From: Acanthaster planci
Lineage: Eukaryota; Echinodermata; Asteroidea; Valvatida; Acanthasteridae
Length of the DNA stretch: 64,000 nt
Assembly: GCF_001949145.1 (NCBI RefSeq)
Contig: NW_019091504.1
Coordinates: 862,508 to 926,507, forward strand
Direction of reading: 5' to 3'
The position numbers and the translations under genes are program-made. Below are positions 46,401 through 58,352 of this stretch, one piece after another. Each line of letters starts with the position of its first letter. Position 1 is the stretch's first letter. Below the pieces are notes generated by a model, which did not search any database, was not told the origin of the DNA, and saw only the letters and a list, made by a program, of their open reading frames with translations.

Positions 46401-49400
46401 GTCTCATTTGTAAATGGGTGAGATTCTGAAAAGCCGGTGTACTAAATGTTTCAAGCAGCATTGTGGCAGGAAAACTGAAACCTTTTGTGGTGGAACCGGC
46501 TTGATCCAAGATGGACTGGACCTGGCCTAACCCCACAAACATATTTATTTAACCCTACGCAAGAATGAGCAGCTACCCTGACGCCTGGGGGGATACCAGT
46601 TAATGAACAGTGGACTACGCCTTAGGGGCTGTTCGTTTGGTGGAAGTTTACCGCTGGTCTATAATTAAGTAATTGATTCCAATGTCAATAAAGGTTACAA
46701 TAAATGCCAATACAAGTGACAAGGGACCGGACGAAATCTCACGGTGAATATAGTGATTTTCATGTTATAATGTTTATATGTTACATATATAATACACACA
46801 CACCCACAAAAGTGTGTATTTGCCTGCAACTGGGGACCCCCTATTGTTCCTCTTTTGTTTGTACTTAAAAGACCACCCATTTGTTTTGTACACAGTTGTC
46901 ATTCGGGCACCCTCTGTCAATCGGGGACCTTATTGTCCTCTATTGTTCAGGGTTCCCAATTGAATGCAAAAAAGAAACTCACACACACTTGTGTACAAAC
47001 TGATCCTCACGGGTAGGTAGTCCTACGTAGTGTACTTCACAACAAACGTAATTAATTAGAAAGTGTGTTATCCCATAGAGCAGGGTTGTAGCTCTATGGT
47101 TATCCTCAACCTAATTCAGAGTAACTGTCACAGTGACCAGGGTATCCCTCAGAGTAACCAGGGTAACCCTCAATAACCGAGGTAACACTCAATGATCAGG
47201 TAATCCTCAAATATAAATAATATACCGTAGGCTTATAACTGATGAGTTTTCATTACGCACGCAAAGGCGACTTTCTACAACAGGACAGACTTATACAACA
47301 ATAATCTCTACTGCCTTAAGCAACACAGTTGCCAAACTGCTGCAGGGTTCAAGGTGGCTTACGTAACCCTCACCCACTTCAAGCTGTTATTAAATAACAG
47401 GGGTCAGTTAATTAAGGAGGTGATTATGGTAGTCCTCACTGAACTCTAACGGCAACTTGACCCGGTAAACCTCAACGAGGAAAGCAAGCTCTCGGACCAG
47501 GGCTGCAATTAACTGTACCTGCGCCAACAAGCATGGAACAAAGGCATGCAATCCCTCCAGTCTGAGCTTCGCTAATTCCCCAATTAACTGGTTCACAAGA
47601 GTTCCCAAGCCCTATATTCCAACACGTCTTAAATAAACTGGACTGTGTTAACAATCCCCCAATTTTCGATGAGATCTTTAGTAATTGGCAGCTCCTCAAC
47701 TAAAAACGAGTAACTAACCGATCACACCAAGCGCACTTGAGGGTGAGGTAGATCAAGCCCCCAACCTCAAGCGGTTGTACGCCAGTCTTGATATCACTCA
47801 AATCTCAATGGACGTCGCGACTCCGCAGAGCTATAGCTCTGGTCAGCACGCTGCCGTCTTATGAAGTCCTTCCAAATGCATAGTGCGTAACTTAGGCACA
47901 TTATATTAATAATCTAAACCATAATTCGCGTATGTTCATTCCCTTCACTTATTGGTGCGCATGCGCACTGAATCCCACTACAGCGCCAGAATTAAAAATG
48001 GCTTTTGAATCTGACAGGTGGACTCCAAAGCAATAGATCAACATCAAGCTCATATAAAGTTGTTTGCCCTTTATTTCAATACCAATTACAATTTAAACAC
48101 TCAAAGTCCCTTTTGCTTACTTACACACTTCAAAAATCAATTTTCTGCCACATTTTTGCCCGTCTTTATTACGTACCTCCAAAGTAACAGAGTCAGAAGT
48201 TGGAAGTGATGCCAACATTTTAGAGGGAATTCTTTTCAGTTTTGCCGGGTTTTCCCTGACATGTCTCTACTTGTGCATGGTGAGTAATATCATGAATGCT
48301 CTAATTTCATTTTTACGACCTTCTCATGAACCCAGTTTCCTCCTTAATTGACCACGACCTTCCCCTTCATAACTTGTGGTTCCTTACTAAGAGTTGCTTC
48401 ATGGCAGAAGGTAAACCCGGCAAAATTGTGAAAATAAGCAAAACAATTAGGTAAGAAATGATATTTTCTTCATAATTATCCTTTGTCGTAAAATTGTCAT
48501 TTTCCACTTCTTTGACTTTTCCAAAGATCGTTCTTACGAGAGGCTTTTAAATATTACCATTTGATAGATTCTTGGCAAGTTACTCACACACGAGGTCTTC
48601 ATGGGAAATGGCAGTACAAATCCCTCAAATGGGTCACCACTGATATGCGTCCTCTGCTCGAATTATTTTCAGGCCGACGACAATATGTCACTAATGCGCA
48701 TGCGCGAATACACAACTAAACTCACGCACAGTCTATCCGGTTCGTTACAAAGGCGAACGCGCCACGATTTGCAAGCTCCCANNNNNNNNNNNNNNNNNNN
48801 NNNNNNNNNNNNNNNNNNNNNNNNNNNNNNNNNNNNNNNNNNNNNNNNNNNNNNNNNNNNNNNNNNNNNNNNNNNNNNNNNNNNNNNNNNNNNNNNNNNN
48901 NNNNNNNNNNNNNNNNNNNNNNNNNNNNNNNNNNNNNNNNNNNNNNNNNNNNNNNNNNNNNNNNNNNNNNNNNNNNNNNNNNNNNNNNNNNNNNNNNNNN
49001 NNNNNNNNNNNNNNNNNNNNNNNNNNNNNNNNNNNNNNNNNNNNNNNNNNNNNNNNNNNNNNNNNNNNNNNNNNNNNNNNNNNNNNNNNNNNNNNNNNNN
49101 NNNNNNNNNNNNNNNNNNNNNNNNNNNNNNNNNNNNNNNNNNNNNNNNNNNNNNNNNNNNNNNNNNNNNNNNNNNNNNNNNNNNNNNNNNNNNNNNNNNN
49201 NNNNNNNNNNNNNNNNNNNNNNNNNNNNNNNNNNNNNNNNNNNNNNNNNNNNNNNNNNNNNNNNNNNNNNNNNNNNNNNNNNNNNNNNNNNNNNNNNNNN
49301 NNNNNNNNNNNNNNNNNNNNNNNNNNNNNNNNNNNNNNNNNNNNNNNNNNNNNNNNNNNNNNNNNNNNNNNNNNNNNNNNNNNNNNNNNNNNNNNNNNNN

Positions 49401-52400
49401 NNNNNNNNNNNNNNNNNNNNNNNNNNNNNNNNNNNNNNNNNNNNNNNNNNNNNNNNNNNNNNNNNNNNNNNNNNNNNNNNNNNNNNNNNNNNNNNNNNNN
49501 NNNNNNNNNNNNNNNNNNNNNNNNNNNNNNNNNNNNNNNNNNNNNNNNNNNNNNNNNNNNNNNNNNNNNNNNNNNNNNNNNNNNNNNNNNNNNNNNNNNN
49601 NNNNNNNNNNNTTAGACAATCGCTGAAGTTGCGTGTTAATTTCCGGTTCCATGGTTCCATGTAAACGGTGATCAATGCATGTAACTCTATGTGCAGTGAA
49701 TGTGCAGTGGGCGTTGTTTAAACTGAAGTGACGTCACACTTACGAATCCGATGGGGACTGAACAGACGTGTATAACGAGTCCCTACAACTACCCTGTTTT
49801 GCCACAGTATTATCCGTCTGTCGTCGACGAAAATATGCATCGGTGCATACAAACTGAGCCTTAACAAACCCTATAGTGATATTCAAAAGGCAGACAAGGT
49901 AATATCTTCAGGCCAATGTATTACTCGCTCGACATTTTATTTGTAATTTTCATTTGTCTTTTCTTGTTCAATTTTTTGACATAATCACAGGCCCGGAGTG
50001 GCAGGTTCCGCAGTCTGTGCCTACCGGTTGGATGAAATCGAGGCTCTGTTTCTCAGTACGAGTAAATTCAGGGCGCAGTTTAGTGATGGCGAACTCTGGA
50101 GGGAAGTGGACACAGATCCTGTGACTCCAAGACCAGCTCAGGTTGACCTCAAATACATGATTCTTTATTACATTTTGTTCAATATTTAAGAAGCCTGAGT
50201 AATTAGGGAGTACATCAAAATAAAGCAGGGGTGGATACTGCCAAGGGCGTCAGTCGTCATTTTTTTCGGGGGAAGATGTCAATTCTAAGGCATTTCAATA
50301 AATTGGTGATTTTGTATATCCTTTTCCCGCGCTTTCTCTTCACGACGTCCAATGTACATTGTAAAGCGAGAGTATTATTCCCTACCATATTCTTTTATCA
50401 CATTTTTGTTTATCACTTCAACAAGATTATACAAAATTTGGTTTATCGCTTTTTATACATTCGTTCCATAGAAATGACTTTGGTGCCCTGCTAAACATTA
50501 AGATACGTAGAATATTATTATTAAAAAGAAAATAAAGTAGGTAATCAAATTAAAAGAAATTACACAAAGATGGCTTATTCCAAAACGAATACTAGCTGGA
50601 ACACTATTATAATAAAAACGTTTACATAATAGATAACAACGAAAATATCTGATCTCATGACACGCAGTGACCAATCACTGTGTCCATTTCAGTTCTTAAT
50701 ACTTCGGCTGAATAGACGCCTTTTTCTGCCGTTTTACATAATACATAGATGGCAGAGTTGAGTTGTAACATGGTTTCTTCAGAAAAATTAATTGGGATTA
50801 AGTGATAGTTTTTTGAATGTTCGACAGCGTATCCAGCTTTTGGTGTTGGGGATTCAAAAGCGAATGCGGCATTTGGCTCATTTAATATGATGTTGGGGGA
50901 AAAAAAATCAAAAGTCCAACTTGCGTTCCCGACATCCTTGCTGTTAGGTGTTTTCTTTCCTACTAACCTATTCTTTATAAATAGGTTGCCCCCTTCCCCG
51001 CTGGATACGCCATTGTGAATGTCCCAATTTTTATAACACCTATTTCATTTTTAACCGTTATTCAGTGTCCAAATACTACCAGTTATGCCGATGCCCAGTA
51101 CTCAGCCATACTTGGTAGGGCGCAGCTTATGTTTGATACAGCTGCCAACAAGCTTCACTATGAGAGCCCAGGTGGCGCTAGAAGCAACCCTCTGCTCATG
51201 ATAGATGGAGAACGTTTCACACAGATCGTTGTGGATGAAAACGTCATTAACGACATTGATGTCATGTTCATCGGTACAGGTGAGGACATGCGAGTCCCTT
51301 AATTTAAAATAAAATTGAGAGGTTCTAATTAATTGAAATTATAATTGATCACTCAGCGTTGTTCTGTCCATAACAGAATGAGCCAGCTAATGAAAATAGT
51401 TTTTAGCTTTTAGCTACTGGGTGAAGTTGTCATAAGGATGACCCGCTTCGGAGTATGCGCCTAATCTAATCTTCATTGTTGTCTTTGATGATTTTTGACA
51501 GAGGACGGAACAGTGCTAAAGACTTATTTGAGCGAGGACCGATCAGAAGCCCAAGTCGCGGAGGAGCTTAGCTTAAACACAAGAGGACTAGTAAGCCTTT
51601 GGATTATCTTCTGGTAGAATTAAATGCTGATGATGCAGTTCACATAATGTATTGTTTTAACCCGAACATCGCCTCAGCCTGTTCAGTTATCAGGTGTAAG
51701 CAATTCTCATTTCCAACCAGTTACCAGCTTACTTTCACAAAAGACGATCAATTTTCCAAACACCTCCAACTATACATGAGTTAAATTACTGAAGTTGTTC
51801 ACAATAAACGCTTTAAATACAACAGGGCAGTATTAATGTATAAAAGCACTCGTGACTTGGCACCCCATTACCTTGTTCAACCCTCAATTTAACTAGGCGT
51901 ATAACCAATCCAGTCCATGGTTACTACACCAGACTTCCCTAGCTCAAACAACTCACTTGTTGTTCCCTATTATAAGATTGAGTGCTTTAAACATAGCCCA
52001 CGGTTCAGTGGCATGACAGTATGGAATAACATGGATCAATCTAATAAGTCTGCATCATCACTTTCACTTTTCAAGAGATTGTGAAAAAACACATTTGGCA
52101 AGCCTATACATGTCATTGGATTTCAATGATTTTGTTTTATTTTTTTCTATATTTCTGAATTTAAATTAAATTTATGTTTTTATACTGTTTCCATTGTTTG
52201 ATTTTATACACTGACTTTGCCGTACATTTCGTTTACATCTTTTTTTTTTTTTTAATTTTCTTTGACTTTTTGAACTACATCATTTTCATTTCCTGTTATT
52301 TGTTTTACCAATGTGTTTATACGATGCTCTCAGTGCCCTATGCATGAAGGACCACTTTCGGGTGAATGGGTAACCCTGGGTTAAGAACAGATATAATAAT

Positions 52401-54809
52401 GATAACTCGAAGTTTTCCTGTCACAATATTTCACAGAACCATACCGCTGTCTTGACCATGCTGAAGAGTGATGCTGATCAAGCCGTGTTCGTTGGAACCG
52501 ACCGAGGTGTTTACAAAGTTCCGTTCCAACATTGCAGTGACTATACAACCTGCGGAAGCTGTGTTGGAGATCCGTACTGCTGCTGGAAGAATGGAAGATG
52601 TTTGCATTTGAGGAAAGGGTGAGTTCCAGTGGAGTAATTGAGGTGAAGTTTGTGAGGGAGGGGGAACTTGAGGGCCTTGTGGGGGAACAGGGTGTCCCAC
52701 GCTCCCCGAGTGCACATTAGTAAAAAGTAATGAAGCGTGACGTCATTTCAGCCAGGGCACGTAAAGCAAACGAAAGGAATGTTAATTCACGCGATGGTTC
52801 TCACCCATAAGGGGTCGTCCACAAAGTACGTCACGGCTGTTTCGGACGTTGTAAAAAGCAAAGTACGGTTGTGCACATGCCCGGCATTTGCAGCCAGGTC
52901 AAGCAAAATGCATAATTCATGAGCAATGAAACCGGCGAAGAAGATTTCAAAAATCTGGAATTTTTTATATGAATATTCACACTTGGGCGGTTACTTTCGG
53001 AGAAGTTTATTTACAAGAGTTCTCATGATGTAATGGATCCTCGAAAAAATATCGGTATGGCAGGTGTAAAAGTAGTTTTCACAAACTCAAGCACTACGTC
53101 ATGTAAAAGAGCAGGTTATAATCTTTTCAACTCATGTATTTTCATAAAGTCAAACCTCATAAAAGAGGAATTCCAGAATTGAAACAAACGTTGAACTTGT
53201 GCTTTATTTTCCTTGCAGATTGCAGGGTTCGGAAAATACCTGCCCCCCGTGCCCTGGTGAGTATGTTTGCTCTTTCTCCAGACAGGGCATAGCTTTTGAG
53301 CCAAATTGAATAATTATGTGGGATGCTTTCAAACCAAGGTAACATCCCCTGAAGGCTGACAGGTTCGACAGAGAAGTTGATAAAACGACGGTCAAAGTCT
53401 AGAAGTATGGTCTGCAGAGGAAGCAGGCAGACTGGTTGGCAAAGGCTTACAGGGTATAGTGGATGTTAGGTGGAAGGAAGCATAGAAAGACGTTGACTGG
53501 CAGGCCGGTTCTGAAAGGTTTGCAAGATTGCTTAATGTTGCTCAATGGATGGGTGGTCAGCGTAGGGCACTTAGGACCAGCTTCGATAGACCACAAAGAT
53601 TATGGGCAGAGGTTTGAAAGACTGCCTTGAAAAGCTTGGAGTTTGGCTGGCTAAGGCTTGAAGGAAGGGCAAGATGGCAGGATGGCAAGTAAAGGCTTTT
53701 AGGATATCCGGCATTTGAAGGACGGCTGGTAAAGGTCAGCAGAATGGCTTGCATAGATAAGTCAACTAATAAGCAAAAGTTTCCCCTATGGTGAGCTTCC
53801 TTTTGAATCAGCACCATGATAATGACAATTACGACTATAAATGATGATTTCCTCAGAAAGTTTACCATTTGTTTTCTAATGAATTCGAACTTTCCCTGAA
53901 GCACAGATACGTGCATACCCTGATCAACTTCTATGCAACGAATCATTTTGATAACAAACCACATTTGTACGTTTCTTGTTCTATGAGACAACAAAATCAT
54001 CATCCACAATTGTCCAAGTGGGCAGGCCAGTCACGTTCGACGCTTGAATGTCCCCAACCACCCCCTGAACCTGTACGTAATGGCTGAAGCCGCGGAGAAT
54101 GACAACCTTATTATCGTGGACAATGAAATTCGTTGCCCTCCGTGCGCCAATTTGCCTTACACCGAGAGCAGATCTGAAGGTTCGGGCAGGGAGTTTCTGG
54201 TCTTACACATCAATGGATCGTCCACGGAAAATGCGAACTGTTCTTGTTCTGTGGTCCTTGCAGTGAAATCCGGCGAGTCGAAGACAATCAATTTCACAAT
54301 CACCGTGGATGACTCCTGTAAGTCTGATTTATTTCTGGGTGTTTCTTGTGTATGAAGGACGCGTGTGCAAAGGAAAAATGACTTTGGAATAATTTTGACG
54401 GAGTGTTATAGCCTAACACTGCCTCTGGTCTCAAGAGTGTCAAGTATTTGACCTAACAAGAGAAGTCAATTTTCTTTCTAAAATCATGGCTTCACTTATG
54501 CACACTTATTCTGCCTGTGAAATATCACGAAAATTATTATCAAAATAGCAGACGTAGACACCATAAACCCTTCACAACCAATTTGACATCTACCTCTAGC
54601 TTGTGTTTTGGATAGGAACAAAGGCACCACATTTAGGTTTTTCCGATGCACCATTACACTCAAAGTACACTAAATAATGAAGTTTTACATCTTTTTCAAC
54701 AGCGGGAGAACTCTTGTCCCCAGAGAGTCTGGACGAATTGTCGAGGTTTGACTGGGACATTTCGCAGTATAAATTCGACCTCAACAACTGGATCGGGGAA
54801 GTGGTATGA
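37426..54809 (+). CDS. Semaphorin (signal peptide, sema, PSI, Ig-like tail)
   Basis: Semaphorins are cell-surface or secreted guidance ligands for plexins. Exons: 37426-37564, 38354-38499, 38859-38903, 39498-39605, 41324-41420, 41905-42060, 44945-45078, 45181-45298, 45967-46015, 49991-50141, 51066-51279, 51502-51590, 52437-52618, 53219-53256, 53988-54317 and 54703-54809, about 700 residues. A signal peptide (residues 1 to about 26) precedes the sema propeller. Sema motifs include NYIRVIQPLP, CGTNNGNPYC, GRIYFFYRG with SRVAVVCENDRGG, and GSAVCAYRLDEI. A PSI domain follows (TCGSCVGDPYCCW, about 514-545), then a CPPCP linker and a Cys-rich Ig-like region with N-glycosylation sites. The ending QYKFDLNNWIG resembles the region after the Ig domain in other semaphorins. 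No transmembrane segment is seen. The last exon may stop at TGA 54807 or splice at GT 54804. The exon 15 start is uncertain; 54090 is an alternative. The semaphorin class is not assigned. Confidence 0.9.
40678..40960. repeat. Possible miniature element with GGGCGTAGC-like end and internal 20-bp duplication
   Basis: The left end reads ACAGGGGCGTAGC and then GGAGGGGGTG. The complement of the right end reads GTAGCTACCGGAGGGGGTG, giving an imperfect inverted repeat. A tandem duplication of GACTGAAATTGATT plus a G-run is at 40882-40922. It lies in a semaphorin intron. Confidence 0.4.
42652..43120. mobile_element. GAGTACT-rich hAT-like element, related to 12002-12500
   Basis: The left end CAGTGATGTAGTTGAGTAC differs from the left end of the 12002 element by one base. 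The complement of the right end reads CTGTGTTGGAGTATTC. The interior is rich in cgagtac/gtactcg palindromes. It has no clear 8-bp duplication, so it is an older or damaged copy. It lies in the intron between the semaphorin exons at 42060 and 44945. Confidence 0.6.
47140..47225 (+). repeat. Degenerate ~20-bp tandem repeat (AGGTAACCCTCA units)
   Basis: About four units share the form cAGGGTAACCCTCAgagtaa: cagggtatccctcagagtaac, cagggtaaccctcaataac, cgaggtaacactcaatgat and caggtaatcctcaaatat. They lie in the 4-kb semaphorin intron between exons 9 and 10. Confidence 0.6.
48240..48425. repeat. Short inverted repeat (TTTTGCCGGGTTT)
   Basis: A 13-bp perfect inverted repeat has arms at 48240-48252 and 48413-48425. 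One mismatch extends the similarity to about 17 bp. It could be a small inverted-repeat element. It lies in a semaphorin intron shortly before the large gap. Confidence 0.45.
48782..49611. other. Assembly gap (830 N)
   Basis: Undetermined bases lie in the intron between semaphorin exons 9 (ending 46015) and 10 (starting 49991). The sema domain reads continuously across this intron, so no exon appears to be missing in the gap. Confidence 0.99.
50226..51014. repeat. Possible inverted-repeat element filling a semaphorin intron
   Basis: The left edge CAGGGGTGGATACTG and the complement of the right edge (CAATGGCGTATCCAG followed by a G/A-rich stretch) match at about 9 of 15 positions. They resemble the CAGGGGCGTATCCAG-type ends common in invertebrate miniature elements. 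The boundary ends only about 50 bp before exon 11. The call is weak. Confidence 0.3.
51810..52405 (+). mobile_element. CR1/L2-like LINE 3' end (reverse transcriptase C-terminus and 3' UTR)
   Basis: Plus-strand frames read STRDLAPHYLVQP and, after breaks, FSGMTVWNNMDQS and SLSLFKRL. This is the usual ending of CR1/L2-type ORF2 proteins (DLAP.YL, then S(Y/F)SG...WN..., then SLS.FK). The 3' end has a short hairpin-like ggaccactttcgggtg...gggtaaccctgg and finishes in ATAATGATAA units. It contains stop codons and is a dead copy. It lies in the intron before the PSI-encoding exon. Confidence 0.6.
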
Positions 54810-57800
54810 TTTTCAGCTGAAATGAAATCCTTTCGTACAATGCGCTTGCTTTTGGTCTTTATGTCTAGGGTTTATTTTTAGTTTGAGGGGTTGTCTTGAA
54901 GATATTAATTTATCATCTTGGACTGCCTGTGATTACACGTGTTGTGGATGACTTTAGTTTGTATTTATGGCTACGTTCTGTTTAATATATGCAAAAGTCA
55001 TTTCCAGCCGATCATCAAACACTCATCTTTTTCCAAAGAACTCCCACGGGGTAATAGTTATTCCTGCGCTCCATATTGTTGAAATTTACTGTACATGATG
55101 TAATTGCATCAGTTGGTGATTTACTTAAAATTATAGAAGTTTAAAAATCTGCAAATAGTTTTCCCTTTCTTCCTCAAGAAACGGAAATAAATGTCCAGTT
55201 GGCATTCTAAATTGGTATTTAAATCTTTCCCTGAGAGAGGAGAAATTTGAAGAGAATTTTGATGATTACCCAGACTTACACATTTTCAATAACAGATTTT
55301 GTAAAGTGCCTCTGAAGTGCAACATATTGGTCCATGGCTTCCTATCTTTCCAATCAAAATGCCAATGTTTGACTGCCTAATTATTATTGTCTGACAATAA
55401 CGTTCTGAAACCGACTAAAGAACTTGAAGGAAAATTAATCAAGTTGTAGATCTTTACTCCTATTTATTCTATGCATTATATTTTGTAGGCCTCTTCCTGT
55501 AATCTGCAGACTTGCAAACGTCATCCGTGATCCAGCGCGATGTGTGATTTCTACATTCCTCAGAAATGCATTTTAATGATTGCTGAGTCAAGGTTTCGTG
55601 CTTATCTATTAAACAAGATGTTTGAAGTGTTGTAGTTTAGCTTGTAAATTAGTATCTGCAACTATTTGTAGTTACCATCGATCATGTAAGGTAAGTCCTT
55701 CCCTTAGTTAAAGCATTTATTCATGGAGGGGTTTAAAATTGATTTGCTTCATAACCTCATTGCGCATGTCTCAGAGGACGATGTGTCTTTAAGATGTTAA
55801 AATTCTCGGTATAGCTTGGTAGTCAAGGTAAGGTAGATGAGACGGAGGCTGTTGTTTGGTTAGCAATAGGCGCACAAACCCACAGGCAAGAACGTCACTG
55901 CACATACTGCCTGTACTGTATCAATTTAGAAGCTAGAGTAAGAAGCCATTACTGCAGCTGGATGAGCAAATTAACACTCATTGATAGGTGACACTTGCAC
56001 GTTACATGCCTCCTCGACCAAGCCACCTTGAGCAGAGGAGCCCGTATCGGTTGATAAGAGCCATTTTGGTCGGAAGTGTTCTTTAGGTCGGCCGAGACGT
56101 GATCGCAAAAGGCATGCATTCTATAGACGTTCGTAGACCTGCGAAGTGCAGTTTCCACCTTGTTACTACTAAAATTGCGCCTTCTCTTGGTCCAGCTCGG
56201 GCCCCATCGGTTCTGTGACTTCTAAAATGCGCGCGTGGCAAGCCTAAGAACGCCCCCTCCTATTTAATAACTTTGAATCGTTGACAAAGATTTTCCGTAT
56301 ATCTTAAGTTGAGGGTCAGAGAATTATTAGATTTAAACGAATTTTGGAATTAAAGTTTGAATAAAGATCCGTTGAGATTTTCTACGGTTTAACAAATATT
56401 TTCTATTTTTTTATGAAATAAATAATAGCGAAAACTAACTTGACATAATCAAAACGTTAACCAAATAGCTATCGGTTTTTGTTCAATTTTTGTCCATTTA
56501 ATTGAAAAAAATTAGGATGCACTTGAGTAGAGTCACGTTTACCAATAGGCCTAGTGTTACTAGTGTGAATAAGTAAAGAGTTAATTTTGTTTATTTGATT
56601 AAGAAAGGCATTCAGGAATATGAATGTTTGAAAAATCACTTAAAGACTACTGACTGACGACTGATGTGTACATCCTTTTATCTAGATAGCAGTATACTTA
56701 ATCTATCACCCATGTTACTAAAACACAAAAATGCATTGTATTGTACAAGGTAACACAAATTGCCGAGACATAATTTAAGTAATATGTGACGAATATGGAT
56801 AAACTAAATTCTCCCATTTTATGTTTTCTTTGAAAAACCCGCTTAATCTTTAATTTTTATCATTTTAAATTATTTACAGCAATGAAAGGGGATATCATTA
56901 AATAAAAAAAATTCAAAAATATGAATTTGATATTTTTTGCTCAGTAGGGGAGGGTGGGACAAGTGGGTCATCATGGCAACTGGTTTACTCTTAGACCAAA
57001 TTAAATTAAAAGCTTTTGAACTGACCAGTTGTGATTAAACAACTGTATTTTTTCAGAGATTAAGCTGAATAATTGTTTGAGGCCCATGTGCAAAATACAA
57101 GTAAACTTGAAAAATAAACTTCAAATCATGATTTAGGATAATAAAAATGCCCAAATCAAAAACTCAATACGTAGCTTAACATTCCAAAGACCAGAAAGTA
57201 TATGACTGCAGGAAAGGCACAAGAATTTTCTACTTATTATTTTAATTTGAACTCTGGTGCTTCTGAGATAATTACAAATGCCAATTTTAGTGTTTTATGA
57301 TCAATTTACTCATTCCAATATTCATTTTTTTTACTCTTTTGGTGGCAGGTTTAAAGGTTTTATGAAGTGGTCCACTTGTCCCAGATGTGGGGCTATTGGT
57401 CCACTTTTGGATTAATTTCAATGAGTTAATATCTATATGTTTTATCATCGTAATTAATTTCACCTGTTTACAATAAACAAACAAGTGGTTTGGTCATGTA
57501 ATAAGAATAGTTTTATTCTTTTCCTGGATTAATGAAAATGGTTAAAATCAAGAGTATGCTTAAGTTGCCAGCAGCCTACCTTCCCTTACCACTGTATAAC
57601 TCCACTTCACACATTATTCGATTCTATTATCTTGTAGCTGGAAGGACAGATGTTACACGGGATTTGTTCTTGCACGTTAAGAAAGTTCCACTACTTTTGG
57701 TGCGTTGGACTATTCAGTCTATTTGTGTGTAAGGGGCTCGTTGATTGCTCGCCATTACGTTTGACCTCACATAAATTACATCTTCCATTTTCAGTCAAAA

Positions 57801-58352
57801 TAGATGCCCCAAACTCCCCAAAACACAAATCAATTCTAATTTCAAATGTATGGCAAGTTCATAAACTGTGGAACAAATGGTTAATATATTTCACTTTGGA
57901 CAATTGGCGAGCATGCTGGGTTTTCGCTGTCCATTTTTCACTTAAGTCCAATGCTGTTGTTATCTGCACCGATAAAACGTTCCACATCTACTGCGGTTTG
58001 CTAAACCAACGTGAGTGCGCACTGCGTAGTGTAGAGAAGTTACGACCACGAAAAGTCATCGATATACTGACGCCGTTCACTCAAAACCTGGCCAATACAT
58101 CTCTCCCGAATCAACCACTAGTTATCTAAACGGTCCCTTATCAAACTTGTACAGCTGAGGAACATTTGAAGCTTTCCAATCTTCAAAAGTGCTTATTTTC
58201 CTTGATATCTAAAGAGTACTAAATTCAATGTTTGTAAGTCTTTGTAGAACTGGTGGAACAAGAATTTTTGATTTTTCAGAGATTTCGATTAAGATTTATA
58301 GTGACAGATTTTCACTTACAGTTCGCAATGCCAACACAACCGTTATCTATGA
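54810..58352. other. Intergenic region after the semaphorin
   Basis: Most of it is AT-rich with no recognised exon. If the semaphorin splices at 54804 instead of stopping at 54807, further exons would lie here, but none with a transmembrane or basic tail was recognised. A plus-strand ORF of 159 codons (57650-58129) shows no family match and is preceded internally by an acceptor-like ccattttcag at 57785-57794. On the minus strand, the GPCR 3' UTR likely runs into this region; a complementary AATAAA is at 57512-57517. Confidence 0.45.

Noticed and set aside
48601-49675. Long ORFs of more than 300 codons on both strands
   Set aside because: They exist only because the 830-N gap is read as open; real flanking codons are few.
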